In this document: positions 35,556 through 44,219 of the stretch, in pieces
How positions within the stretch are numbered: position 1 is the first letter of the stretch
Layout: each line of letters starts with the position of its first letter
NCBI RefSeq assembly: GCF_034006445.1
Contig: NZ_JAVESS010000009.1
Location: 1-64,000, forward strand
Length of the DNA stretch: 64,000 nucleotides
Direction: 5' to 3'
DNA from: Desulfovibrio sp.
GTDB taxonomy: Bacteria > Desulfobacterota > Desulfovibrionia > Desulfovibrionales > Desulfovibrionaceae
The notes under the pieces: model-generated
Told to the model about the DNA's origin: nothing
Database searches by the model: none
Seen by the model: the letters and a program-made list of their open reading frames with translations, nothing else
Position numbers and translations under genes: made by a program

Positions 35556-35622
35556 CTGTTAAGAGCCGAAGCGAACTCGCCGTAAACTTTGAGGATGCAT
35601 ATTCTCAAAGGTAAAATGCTCT
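35556..35622. repeat. Palindromic repeat related to 16031-16195
   Basis: CCGAAG...CGTAAACTTTGAGGATGC and ATATTCTCAAAGGTAAAATGCTCT align with the final palindrome at 16130-16190. It directly follows the MFS gene stop codon on the minus strand. Confidence 0.6.
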
Positions 35623-36859
35623 AATGATCAGCCGCCTTCCTGATGCGCGTTGAGAGCAGCGCGGCTATGACGAGGCAGCCCACAAAGAGGTTGAAGACGA
35701 TGGTATAGTTGTTGTCAGTTATGGAAAGTATGTAGCCCACCAGCAGGGGCGACAGGAAGCCCGCGATCTGCCCGGCCGTATTGACTACGCCAGCTGCGGA
35801 ACCAACCATTTCCTTGGGCATGACGGCCACAGGCAGGGTGAAGATGGCTGAAAGGCCTATGGTGATGAAAAAGAAGCCCACCATTTGCGCGGCAATGGCA
35901 AGATTGCCCGAAGGCGCGATGGCCGTGAGGTAAACGAAAACAGCCCCGATGACGGCCCCGATCACAACGGGCATTTGCCTGGCATTACGGAAGAACTTGT
36001 CCGAAATGTGGCCGCTGAGGTAAAAGCCGATGGTTCCCATAAAGAAGGGCAGCGAAGCCCCCACACCCATTTGCGAAAGGCTGAATCCGCGCGATTTGAG
36101 CAGATATGTGGGCAGCCAGCTTGCAATGCCCCAGAAGGCGATGTTGTAGAAGAACAGTGTGAAGAAGCACCACCACACGATGGGCATCCTGACCACATCG
36201 CCGATGCCGCGCTTGTGCGTGACGGCGGGTGTGGCGGCTTCGTCCTCGGCGTAATCAGCCAGTTCTTCCTTGCTCATGTGCTTGCTTTGCTGCGGCGTGT
36301 TGGACACAAAAACCCACACCAGCAAGGCAATGATAATGCCGGGAACAAGCAGGCTCAAAAACACGCTGCGCCAGCCCCAGGCCGCAACCACGCCAGCCAC
36401 GAACAGCGGGGCCAGGGCGGGTCCAAGCGAGTTGGTGGTGAGCATGAAGCCATTGGCCCGACCGACTTCTTTTTTGGGAAACCACGCCGCGATGGTTTTA
36501 AACGCCGCAGGCGGAAAAACGCCTTCGCCAAGGCCAAAGGCCACGCGGATGAGAATCAGCGGGTTCAGGCTTTTGGCAACGGCCGTCAGCGCCGTGAAGA
36601 CGGACCACCAGGCAATGCCAAAGGCCATGACCGGGCGCGAGCCGAAGCGGTCGGCCAGAATGCCGCCGGGAATTTGCAGGATGGCGTAACTGAAGAAAAA
36701 GGCGCTCATGACGCCGCCCATTTCAAGGGTGGTCAGGCCGAATTCATCCGCGATGAAGGGGATGGCCGTGGCCATGACCATACGGTCCATGTAGCAGAGC
36801 AAATAGGTCATGAACATGATGACCAGTACGGTATACCGGTATTTCCATCTCTTGGGCAT
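35621..36859 (-). CDS. MFS transporter, anion:cation symporter-like
   Basis: This 412-residue inner-membrane protein has 12 helices. The N-terminus YTVLVIMFMTYLLCYMDRMVMATAIPFIADEF and the GGILADRFGSRPVMAFGIAWW loop resemble the ACS family (hexuronate, glucarate and phthalate permeases). The start MPKRWKYR has GAGGAG upstream; an earlier ATG 13 codons upstream does not. It lies downstream of the deacylase gene on the same strand, which suggests uptake of the organic acid or N-acyl amino acid used by those enzymes. Confidence 0.88.
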   Translation of the reverse strand: MPKRWKYRYTVLVIMFMTYLLCYMDRMVMATAIPFIADEFGLTTLEMGGVMSAFFFSYAILQIPGGILADRFGSRPVMAFGIAWWSVFTALTAVAKSLNPLILIRVAFGLGEGVFPPAAFKTIAAWFPKKEVGRANGFMLTTNSLGPALAPLFVAGVVAAWGWRSVFLSLLVPGIIIALLVWVFVSNTPQQSKHMSKEELADYAEDEAATPAVTHKRGIGDVVRMPIVWWCFFTLFFYNIAFWGIASWLPTYLLKSRGFSLSQMGVGASLPFFMGTIGFYLSGHISDKFFRNARQMPVVIGAVIGAVFVYLTAIAPSGNLAIAAQMVGFFFITIGLSAIFTLPVAVMPKEMVGSAAGVVNTAGQIAGFLSPLLVGYILSITDNNYTIVFNLFVGCLVIAALLSTRIRKAADH

Positions 36860-37001
36860 GGAGCACTCCTCATAGGTATCTGTTGACGTTGCCTTCACAT
36901 CCTCTATCCAGTCCCCGCGCCTTCCGGCTCTTCCGCCCCCGGAAAAGCCGGAAAGCTATTTGCGGGCAGGGCGGCGAAGCGTTCTCCGCCGCCTCCCCCC
37001 G

Positions 37002-38588
37002 TCAGCGCGCCCGGTAAACCCTGCCGGACGCCGCGCCGGTATATATATTGTCCGTCATGGCTATGCGGCCGTTGACGATGACGTGCCGTATGCCCTGGTT
37101 GGGGGCGTAGCTGTCCTTGATGAAGTCGGCCGTGTCCGTGACCGTCGCCGCGTCAAAGAGCACGATGTCCGCGTCATAGCCTTCCAGCAGCAGGCCTTTG
37201 CGGGCCAGACGCATGCGCCGGGCGGGCAGGGAGGTCATCTTGCGCACGGCTTCGTCCAGGCGCAGCACGCCCTTTTCGCGCACGTAATGTCCCAGCACTC
37301 TGGGCATGGTGCCCATGATGCGCGGGTGCGTCTTTTTGCCGCCGGGCACGTAGATGCCGTCAGAGCCGAACATGCCGTTGATATTGCGCATGACCGTGGC
37401 GATATCCTCATCAGATATGCTGAAGTACACGGCCACCACATCCAGATTATTGTCCGCCAGCAACTGGAAGGCGGCGTCCATAGGTTCAAGGCCACGCGCG
37501 GCGGCGTATTCCGACACGCGGATGCCCACGGCCTCGGGGGTCGCGTCGGCCTTGATGACAAGAGTTCTGTCCATGCCCACGTTGCGGGCGTAGTTGTCCC
37601 AGATTTCCGTGGGATTCATGATGGTGTGGCGCACCTGATCGCGAAATTCAGGCGTGCGCAGATTGTTGACAAGCTCGGACTGGTCGCTCAGCAGATAGCT
37701 TGGCGGCAGAATGGTGTTGAGGCCGGTGCAGTTGGCGTTGTAGGGGTACTGGTCAAAGCCCACGGCCACGCCTTGCGCATTGGCTTCTTCAATAAGACCA
37801 AGGGTGGTATTGACCTTGCCCCAGTTGGAAAGACCCAGCGCCTTGTGGTGCGAAATGTTGACAAAACAGCCCGAAAGCCGCGCCAGGTCAATGGCTTCTT
37901 TCACCGATTCCACAACCCCGTCCGCTTCGTCGCGGATGTGGATGGTCATGATGCGGTCGTAGTCGCGCAAAACGCGGCACAGTGTCACAAGCTCGTCCTG
38001 CGAGGCGATGTTTCCCGGAGGGTAGAGCATGCCCACAGACATGCCCACGGCCCCGCTTTGCAATGCCTCGCACAGCATGCCGCACATGGAGTCCAGCTCT
38101 TTTGCCGTGGCGGGGCGGTTTTCCATGCCCGTAACGGCAATGCGCAAGGCCCCGTGTCCTACCTGATAGGCCAGGTTGATGGCGTGGGGCCGGGCTTCCA
38201 TGGCGCGCAGAAAATCATCAAAGGTCAAAAAATCTTTGAGATTTTTTGGCGGGGTGAGCAGCGCCATGGCGGCGGCCAGTTCAGTTGCATAGTTGGGCGA
38301 AACCGGGGCCAGGCTCAGACCGCAGTTGCCGGAAACGTCGGTAGTTACACCCTGCGACAGTTTGGCGTGGGTTTCTTCATCGGTAAGGGCATAGCCTTCG
38401 TCATGTCCGTGAGGATCAATGAAGCCCGGCGTGCAGAACAGCCCGGCGGCGTCAATGGTTTGTGCCGCCTCGCCCTCCACACGGCCCATGGCCACGATGC
38501 GCCCGTCCTGTACGGCCACATCGCCCGGTTGCCAGGGGTTGCCCGTTCCATCAAGAATGCGGGCGTTTTTTATCAGGATATCCAGCAT
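37002..38588 (-). CDS. N-acyl-D-amino-acid deacylase (amidohydrolase family)
   Basis: This 528-residue metal-dependent amidohydrolase removes the acyl group from N-acyl-D-amino acids. The metal site starts with PGFIDPHGHDEG (residues about 60-71). Later blocks are GVTTDVSGNCGLSLAPV, the carboxylate and His-rich region (IHIRDEADGV, NISHHKALG) and MIKADATPEAVG-like motifs of D-aminoacylases. The C-terminus GYDADIVLFDAATVTD is typical. The start MLDILIKN has GGAGG upstream. With dsdA and the LysR gene it suggests D-amino-acid catabolism. Confidence 0.9.
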   Translation of the reverse strand: MLDILIKNARILDGTGNPWQPGDVAVQDGRIVAMGRVEGEAAQTIDAAGLFCTPGFIDPHGHDEGYALTDEETHAKLSQGVTTDVSGNCGLSLAPVSPNYATELAAAMALLTPPKNLKDFLTFDDFLRAMEARPHAINLAYQVGHGALRIAVTGMENRPATAKELDSMCGMLCEALQSGAVGMSVGMLYPPGNIASQDELVTLCRVLRDYDRIMTIHIRDEADGVVESVKEAIDLARLSGCFVNISHHKALGLSNWGKVNTTLGLIEEANAQGVAVGFDQYPYNANCTGLNTILPPSYLLSDQSELVNNLRTPEFRDQVRHTIMNPTEIWDNYARNVGMDRTLVIKADATPEAVGIRVSEYAAARGLEPMDAAFQLLADNNLDVVAVYFSISDEDIATVMRNINGMFGSDGIYVPGGKKTHPRIMGTMPRVLGHYVREKGVLRLDEAVRKMTSLPARRMRLARKGLLLEGYDADIVLFDAATVTDTADFIKDSYAPNQGIRHVIVNGRIAMTDNIYTGAASGRVYRAR

Positions 38589-38602
38589 ACGCACCTCCAC
38601 GT

Positions 38603-38729
38603 TAGAGCAATTAACACTTGAAATACTCGCTTACGGCAGGCAAAAGCCTGCCTGCTCGCATTTCGTGACAAGGATTTTCAAGGAAATCCTTGCAGAGCAG
38701 TTGACTCATTTCATTGGTACTCTGCTCCA
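38603..38729 (+). repeat. ~127-bp palindromic repeat, copy 2
   Basis: TAGAGCAATTAACACTTGAA, then GGCAGGCAAAAGCCTGCC (hairpin), TTTCGTGACAAGGATTT...AAATCCTTGCAGAGCA, TTGACTCATTTCATT and CTCTGCTCC. It aligns with 49995-50121 at about 85% by eye. It lies between two minus-strand genes. Confidence 0.85.
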
Positions 38730-38752
38730 GTGTCAGAAAAGCATGGTGAGAT

Positions 38753-40093
38753 TCAGTACGGCGTCGCCTCGGCAGCGCATTTTTCTCCCATGGCCAGATA
38801 TGTTTGCCGTTCCTGAGCGGGCACAAGGCTGCCGCCCGTGCACCAGACAAGATGTGTGCCTTGCGCCGCATGGGGATGCGGGCCAAAGCCGCCGTGCGCC
38901 ACGTGGCGCACACCGGGAAAACCGGCCAGGGCCGAAGGCTCGAGAAAGATTCCCTCGGTCTGGAACAGATGGTGCAAAAGCAGATACAGGGTTTCGTCAC
39001 GCATGGTGTACAGCCCGCTCACAAGGGAGCGCATGGCGCGGCACACCAGGGCAGAAGGGCGCGAAACCGCAAGGCCGTCGGCAGCGGTTTTTCCCGGCAG
39101 GCCCAGGTCCTGACCGGAAATGGCGTCGTCGCGCCCGGTAATGAGGCCCAGAATCACGGCAGGGGCTTGGGTCGGCTCCGCAAAATAGCAGGAAACCGCA
39201 TCCCCGAAGGCCAGTTTGAGGCCAAAGGTCACGCCGCCGGGGCCACCGCCCACGCCGCAGGGCAGATAGACGCACAGGGGATGCTCCGCATCGGGGCGGA
39301 TGCCTGCGTCCTTGAGCTGCTGCTTGAGGCGAAGCCCGGCCACCGCATAACCAAGAAAGAGATCGCGCGAGCTTTCATCATCCACAAAGTGGCAGAAGGG
39401 ATCGGTGGCCGCCAGGGCGCGCCCGGCCGCCACAGCCTTGCTGTAGTCTTCGGGATATTCCACCACGGTGACGCCGCGTTGGCGCAAAAGGTCCTTTTTC
39501 CACTGGCGGGCGTCGCCCGACATGTGCACGGTGGTTTTAAAGCCCAGAGCCGCGCCCATAAGGCCCACCGAAAGGCCAAGGTTGCCCGTGGAACCCACAG
39601 CCAGCGAATATTTGCCAAAGGCCTCCCTGGCCTCGGGGGTGGCAAGCTTGCTGTAACAGTCGCCGGGCTTGAGGATGCCGTTTTTGAGGGCAAGGCGTTC
39701 CGCCAGGGCCATCACTTCGTAAAACCCGCCGCGTGCCTTGATGGATCCGGATACCGGCAACTGGCTGTCCAGCTTGAGAAAAAGCCTGCCCTGCAAGGGG
39801 AGGCTCCACAGGTCTTCCAGCCGCGCCCGCATGGCGGGCACTTCACGCACGGGAGATTCAATGATGCCGCCACGTTCGGCAGTTTCAGGAAAAACCTGGG
39901 CAATGTAGGGCGCAAAGCGCTCAAGCCTGGTCATGGCGTCCAGCGCGTCTTCAAGCCCGAAGGGATTATTGGTCGCGGCTTCGACAAAGGGACGCAGCCC
40001 GGGGTTTGTCCAGCACACCGGTTCGCCTGCAGCCATCAGGCGCAGCAGGGGGTGTTCTTGTATCAAATTTTCTAATGTGTTATATGAGCTCAT
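38753..40093 (-). CDS. dsdA: D-serine dehydratase
   Basis: This PLP enzyme converts D-serine to pyruvate and ammonia. The 446 residues compare well with E. coli DsdA (442). The PLP lysine is in LPVSGSIKARGGFYEV. The phosphate-binding glycine loop (VYLPCGVGGGPGGVTFG) and GSTGNLGLSVGLMGAALGFKTTVHMS are as in DsdA. The N-terminal LLRLMAAGEPVCWTNPG block is also DsdA-like. The start MSSYNTL has GGAG upstream. Ammonia release links it loosely to nitrogen supply. It is divergent from a LysR regulator. Confidence 0.93.
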   Translation of the reverse strand: MSSYNTLENLIQEHPLLRLMAAGEPVCWTNPGLRPFVEAATNNPFGLEDALDAMTRLERFAPYIAQVFPETAERGGIIESPVREVPAMRARLEDLWSLPLQGRLFLKLDSQLPVSGSIKARGGFYEVMALAERLALKNGILKPGDCYSKLATPEAREAFGKYSLAVGSTGNLGLSVGLMGAALGFKTTVHMSGDARQWKKDLLRQRGVTVVEYPEDYSKAVAAGRALAATDPFCHFVDDESSRDLFLGYAVAGLRLKQQLKDAGIRPDAEHPLCVYLPCGVGGGPGGVTFGLKLAFGDAVSCYFAEPTQAPAVILGLITGRDDAISGQDLGLPGKTAADGLAVSRPSALVCRAMRSLVSGLYTMRDETLYLLLHHLFQTEGIFLEPSALAGFPGVRHVAHGGFGPHPHAAQGTHLVWCTGGSLVPAQERQTYLAMGEKCAAEATPY

Positions 40094-40117
40094 GGGGGGA
40101 TGCTCCAAAAAGGTTTT

Positions 40118-40132
40118 GCATGTGATACATGC
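40118..40132. promoter_or_regulatory. Palindrome in dsdA-lysR intergenic region
   Basis: GCATGT-GAT-ACATGC is a perfect inverted repeat midway between the divergent starts, a usual place for a LysR-type binding site (T-N11-A class). Confidence 0.5.
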
Positions 40133-40223
40133 TGGTATGATTCTACCTGTTTATGCACCTTGGTGTATTTCTGTGATGACGACAAACGAAAATCTTTCAC
40201 GTACGCATTAGGAAAACTAATCC

Positions 40224-41138
40224 ATGGACATGTCCGTACTGCTGGACGTCATGCCAGCCGTGCCCTTTTTTCTGTCGGCGGCGCGGCATCTGAGCTTTAC
40301 CAGGGCCGCGGCGGATCTGTGCGTCACCCAGGGCGCTGTGAGCCACCGCATCCGCCAGCTTGAAGAAGCGCTTGGCTTTCCGCTCTTCCACCGTTTCCCG
40401 CGCAGGCTCGCGCTGACCGGCGAGGGCGAGCGCCTGTACGATATTTTGCAGAGGCCTGTGTGGGATCTTGAGAATGAAATCCGGCGGATACGCCATCTGG
40501 GCCTTACGGGCACGCTTATGGTGCACTGCCCTCCGTCTCTGGCCGGAACATGGCTTGTGCCGAGGCTTTACGACTTCAGGGCGCAGCACCCTGGTGTGGA
40601 AGTGCATTTACGCTGCCGTAATGATCTGGTGGACTTTGAGACGGATTCGGTGGATATCGCCATTTTTTATGGCGAGGTGCCTGATTCGCGTCTGCATGTC
40701 ATTCCCTTGATGCAGGAATTTGTGCTGCCCGTGTGCTCGCCGGAATATGCCAGGGCCATGCAGTTGCCCGATAAAGGCAAGGACGGCCTCAAGGAGTGCC
40801 TGCTGCTGCACGACAACACCCCCTGGCCCAACAGCCAGTATTATGACGAATGGCAGCGCTGGGCCGAGAAGTGCGGCGTTACGGGGCTGAACGTTCAGAG
40901 CGGCTACAGCTTTGACAGGTCGGAACTGGCGGCCATGGCTGCGGAAAACGGCCTGGGCGTCGCCCTTGGGCGCAAGCAGCTTGTCAGCGCGGCACTGGCG
41001 GCGGGCAGGCTGATAGCCCCGTTCGGGGAAGAACTGCTGGCCACGCAAAGCTATCAATTGGCCTTGCGCCATGAAGACGTACACCGTCCGCGCATTGTCG
41101 GTTTTGTAAACTGGCTGCAAAGCATGACCGGCGCGTAG
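40224..41138 (+). CDS. LysR-family regulator, DsdC-like
   Basis: This 304-residue regulator has an N-terminal winged helix-turn-helix (FLSAARHLSFTRAAADLCVTQGAVSHRIRQLEEALGFPLFHR, about 16-57). The effector domain (GTLMVHCPPSLAGTWLVPRL onward) follows the periplasmic-binding fold. It is divergent from dsdA, as dsdC is in E. coli, which suggests activation of dsdA by D-serine. The specific inducer is inferred from context only. Confidence 0.88.
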   Translation: MDMSVLLDVMPAVPFFLSAARHLSFTRAAADLCVTQGAVSHRIRQLEEALGFPLFHRFPRRLALTGEGERLYDILQRPVWDLENEIRRIRHLGLTGTLMVHCPPSLAGTWLVPRLYDFRAQHPGVEVHLRCRNDLVDFETDSVDIAIFYGEVPDSRLHVIPLMQEFVLPVCSPEYARAMQLPDKGKDGLKECLLLHDNTPWPNSQYYDEWQRWAEKCGVTGLNVQSGYSFDRSELAAMAAENGLGVALGRKQLVSAALAAGRLIAPFGEELLATQSYQLALRHEDVHRPRIVGFVNWLQSMTGA

Positions 41139-41236
41139 TGCCACGTTCATTCGCTGGCGCCATTTTCGCTGCCGCATGGTCGGGCCGTGGTTGCCTGAAA
41201 CTTGAGCTGTACACAGATTCATGTACACAGTTCCAT

Positions 41237-41285
41237 GCGCACAGATTCCCGCGCACAGATTCCCGCGCACAGATTCCCGCGCACA
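41237..41285. repeat. Tandem 14-bp repeat (3.5 units)
   Basis: GCGCACAGATTCCC occurs three times in tandem and is followed by GCGCACA. Degenerate copies (ACACAGATTCAT, ACACAGTTCCAT) precede it. There are no spacers, so this is not CRISPR. Confidence 0.9.
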
Positions 41286-41331
41286 AGAACCAGACGGGCC
41301 ACTGCTTTCGCAGTGGCCCGTCTGGTTCTTG
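41284..41331. terminator. 22-bp perfect hairpin between LysR and ABC genes
   Basis: CAAGAACCAGACGGGCCACTGC pairs perfectly with the downstream arm around TTTC. No T-run follows. On the minus strand it directly follows the ATPase gene and a copy of a tRNA-Thr 3' end, and it resembles the real tRNA-Thr terminator at 48088-48123. Confidence 0.75.
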
Positions 41332-41342
41332 TGGAGCCCTTG
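41331..41342 (-). repeat. Duplicated tRNA-Thr 3' end (candidate attachment-site remnant)
   Basis: The minus strand reads CAAGGGCTCCAC, identical to the last bases of tRNA-Thr at 48131-48142 and in the same orientation. Hairpins of related sequence follow both copies. The copies bracket the 6.8-kb metal-uptake operon, as expected of a tRNA-targeted insertion. No integrase is present. Confidence 0.45.
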
Positions 41343-41349
41343 CGAACTG

Positions 41350-42099
41350 TCAGAACAGGGCATACGGCACGCCATCAATATGGCGCAGGGTGATGGCAAT
41401 GCCGTAAACTTTCGAGAGGGAGCTTGCGGAAAGCGCCGAAGAAGGCCCGGAAAAAATTGTGCGGCCCTTGTCCAGCAGCAGAACCTTTTCCGCATAGCGC
41501 ATGGCGTAATTCAGGTGATGCAGTACGATGAGCGTACACATGCGACGCTTTTGGGTTACGCTCATGATGCAGTCGAGAATCTCCACCTGGTTGCGTATGT
41601 CAAGATGGTTTACAGGCTCGTCCAGAATGAGAACAGGAGCTTCCTGCACCAGGGCCCGCGCTATGAGCACCTTTTGCAGTTCACCGCCGCTCAGGCGGGT
41701 TACGCAGGTGTGGCGCATGCCATCCAGGTTGAGTTCCGCCAGTACGCTGCGGGTCTTTTCCTGGTCATCTTTTGAAGGCAGCCAGTTCATGTGGGGTTTG
41801 CGTCCCAGCAACACGGCGTCAAAAACACTGCACGGCACAGGATGGGTGGCCTGCGGCATGTACGCTATGTGCCGGGCGCGCAGGGTTCGGCTCATGTTTG
41901 TCAGGGAAGCCCCGTTAAAGGTGAGGGCCTGGCATCGCGAGGGCACAAGCCCGGTGATGGACTTGACCAGCGTACTCTTGCCCGCGCCGTTGGGCCCGAT
42001 GACTGCCAGCATTTCTCCCTTGTTCAGTTGCAGGGACACCTGATCGAGAATAGTGCGCCCATTGCGGGCCGTTACCGTGATGCCATGCGCGTCAAGCAT
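41350..42099 (-). CDS. ABC transporter ATPase, iron-chelate/cobalamin type
   Basis: This 249-residue FecE/BtuD-like ATPase powers uptake through the adjacent permease. Walker A GPNGAGKST, signature LSGGELQKV, Walker B VLILDEPVNHLD and the H-loop in LHHLNYA are all present. The start overlaps the permease stop codon by 8 bp, which shows translational coupling. It is the last gene of the operon that begins with the TonB receptor. Confidence 0.92.
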   Translation of the reverse strand: MLDAHGITVTARNGRTILDQVSLQLNKGEMLAVIGPNGAGKSTLVKSITGLVPSRCQALTFNGASLTNMSRTLRARHIAYMPQATHPVPCSVFDAVLLGRKPHMNWLPSKDDQEKTRSVLAELNLDGMRHTCVTRLSGGELQKVLIARALVQEAPVLILDEPVNHLDIRNQVEILDCIMSVTQKRRMCTLIVLHHLNYAMRYAEKVLLLDKGRTIFSGPSSALSASSLSKVYGIAITLRHIDGVPYALF

Positions 42100-43147
42100 T
42101 GCTCGCAGCCCCCCTGAAGAGAAGAAAGAGAAAGACGGGTACGCCGGTAAAAGCGCAGATGATGCCTATGGGCAGCAGGGTAGGATAGAGCAGGCTTTGG
42201 GCCACAAGATCCGCTCCCAGCAGAAAAAGTGCGCCAAAAAGCGCCGCCGCCCCCAGCAGAAAAAAATGTCCGGCATGGGGAAAAACCAGGCGTATCATAT
42301 GCGGGGCCACCAGGCCCACAAAGCCGATGACGCCATAAAAGGCTGTGGCAAAGGCCGCCATGACCGAGGCCATGAGCAGGGAGGCAAAGCGCAGTTGCAA
42401 CACGGAAACGCCAAGGGCCTGGGCCTGTGTGTCGCCCCAGCGCAGCGTGTCGTAATCAAGGCTGCGGCGCAGGGCGTACAAAAGGCCTGCCAGCATTGCG
42501 CAGCCCACCATGATGGCTTCGCGCCAGCTGCCCTTGCTGAGATCGCCGAATGTCCAGTACACGGTGGCGGCTACCTGACTGTCCGAAGCGAAATACTGCA
42601 AGGCCATGGTGGCTGCGCCGAAAAAGGTGGAGAGCGCCACCCCGGTGAGAATAAGCCCCTGTGGTGTCATGCCCCGCACCAGGGAAAAGGCCAGGATGAG
42701 CAGGGCCGCGAAGAACGAGCCCGCAAAAGCGCCCAGGGCCACAAGACTCACCCCCCCGAAACCCGCTGTGGAGGCCAGGGTTATCATGGCAAAGCTGGCA
42801 CCGAAGGCAGCGCCCTGGGAAAGGCCAAGGGTGAAGGGCGAGGCCAGGGGATTGTTGAGCACATTTTGCAGGATGGCCCCACTCACGGCCAGAGCCGCGC
42901 CCACGGCCAGGGCCGCCATGATTTTGGGCAGCCTCAGATGCAGGACAAAATAGCGCAGCGTTTCATCGCCGCTACTGGAAAAGAGCGCGGCCAGAATGTC
43001 CGTCCAGCTGCGTGATACCGCCCCAAGCTTCATGCCCACAAGGCCCAGCACGGCAATGCCCGCCACCAGGGCCAACAGAAAAAGGGAGCGCGCGACGTAT
43101 ATGTATCTACAGGAGGCGGGCGGGGACGCCTGGTCAAGGGGCTGCAT
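42092..43147 (-). CDS. FecCD/BtuC-family ABC permease
   Basis: This 351-residue inner-membrane permease has about ten helices. The FecCD signature LRLPKIMAALAVGAALAVSGAILQNVLNNPLASPFTLGLSQGAAFGA and the coupling region GVIGFVGLVAPHMIRL are present. The start MQPLDQ has AAAGGAC upstream and overlaps the binding-protein gene by 14 bp. The upstream extension of the frame is antisense-like and was discarded. Confidence 0.92.
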   Translation of the reverse strand: MQPLDQASPPASCRYIYVARSLFLLALVAGIAVLGLVGMKLGAVSRSWTDILAALFSSSGDETLRYFVLHLRLPKIMAALAVGAALAVSGAILQNVLNNPLASPFTLGLSQGAAFGASFAMITLASTAGFGGVSLVALGAFAGSFFAALLILAFSLVRGMTPQGLILTGVALSTFFGAATMALQYFASDSQVAATVYWTFGDLSKGSWREAIMVGCAMLAGLLYALRRSLDYDTLRWGDTQAQALGVSVLQLRFASLLMASVMAAFATAFYGVIGFVGLVAPHMIRLVFPHAGHFFLLGAAALFGALFLLGADLVAQSLLYPTLLPIGIICAFTGVPVFLFLLFRGAASNA

Positions 43148-44219
43148 GGGCAAGTCCTTTGTCGGTAAGGTGCAGGCGGCCCACAGGCCCGGTGATGCGC
43201 ACCATCTCCTCGTACAGGGGCACACCGTTGAAAAGGACAAATACTTCATCGGCCAGAGCCTTGAGATCCAGCCCGGCATAGGCTTCAGGATAGGCTGCCT
43301 TTGCCATGAAAAAAGCATTGATATACATAATTTCCGGTGTATTGAAGATGGTCGTGTGCGGCAGCAGCAGCCATGTGTTGCCCGAGGTCATGGCCTTGAG
43401 CCGCTGATAGTAGTGCGGTTCGGCCTTGATGTTCTCCTGGATGAGGGGCAGGCCGTTGGCATCAATAAAGATGAGGGGCGGGTTGGCCGTGAGCAGGAAT
43501 TCCTTGTTGATGAAACAATTGCCCTTGCGCCCAGCCGTATCCGCAATATTGGCGATGCCCGCCAGCTTCAGGGGCAGAAAGTCCCCGGCGGTGCTCTTGA
43601 TGTCCTGATTGCCCTTGTAGGAAAGCCCGCCCACGTAGGCCAGGGCCTGTTGCTGCGGCACAGGGTGGTTGCGCAGGCGGCCCGTCAGGTTACGTACGCC
43701 CGCCGTGAGTTGCGCCGCCTGTTCCTCCCGGCCCAAAACCCTGCCCACAAGGGCGAGGGATTCAAGGTACACATCCTCATTGTACAGGGGCTGGCCCTGG
43801 CTCAGAGCCAGGACTGGCACGCGCAGTTTACGCTGCATGAGCTCCGGCTCGCTGGGGTCGCTCGTGATGATGAAGATCACGTCGGGCTTGAGGCCTATGA
43901 TGCGCTCAAAATCATATCTTCGCGCCGCACCGGCCTTGCCCACCACGGGCAGATCCCGGAAGCGATCCCTGTTGGCAATGATGTAGGGCTTGGCCAGGGG
44001 GGCCTTGTCGATATCTTCCACAGCGAGCACCATGTCCTGTGCCCCCAGCGACGTGATGAAGCCCATACTGCATCCCAGGGCCAGTATCCGGCTGATGTGC
44101 TCCGGTTCCGGCACGTCCACCCGACGCCCGAGGGCATCGGTAACGGTGGACGCGCCGGCGGGAGCTGCCGGAAGGCACAGGAGAAGCAGCAGAGCAAGAA
44201 TGCTCAGCTTTTTTTCCAT
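43134..44219 (-). CDS. Periplasmic metal-chelate binding protein
   Basis: This 361-residue solute-binding protein of the FecB/BtuF type has a signal peptide (KLSILALLLLLCLPAAPAGA). It continues VTDALGRRVDVPEPEHISRIL, the usual beginning of this class, and has GLKPDVIFII and FINKEFLLTANPPLIFIDANGL. It hands the substrate to the FecCD-type permease. The chelate (siderophore, heme or other) cannot be told from sequence alone. It overlaps the methyltransferase gene by 16 bp. Confidence 0.9.
   Translation of the reverse strand: MEKKLSILALLLLLCLPAAPAGASTVTDALGRRVDVPEPEHISRILALGCSMGFITSLGAQDMVLAVEDIDKAPLAKPYIIANRDRFRDLPVVGKAGAARRYDFERIIGLKPDVIFIITSDPSEPELMQRKLRVPVLALSQGQPLYNEDVYLESLALVGRVLGREEQAAQLTAGVRNLTGRLRNHPVPQQQALAYVGGLSYKGNQDIKSTAGDFLPLKLAGIANIADTAGRKGNCFINKEFLLTANPPLIFIDANGLPLIQENIKAEPHYYQRLKAMTSGNTWLLLPHTTIFNTPEIMYINAFFMAKAAYPEAYAGLDLKALADEVFVLFNGVPLYEEMVRITGPVGRLHLTDKGLAHAAP

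Noticed and set aside
41237..41285. CRISPR-like short repeats
   Set aside because: Units are 14 bp in direct tandem without spacers, and no cas genes are present.
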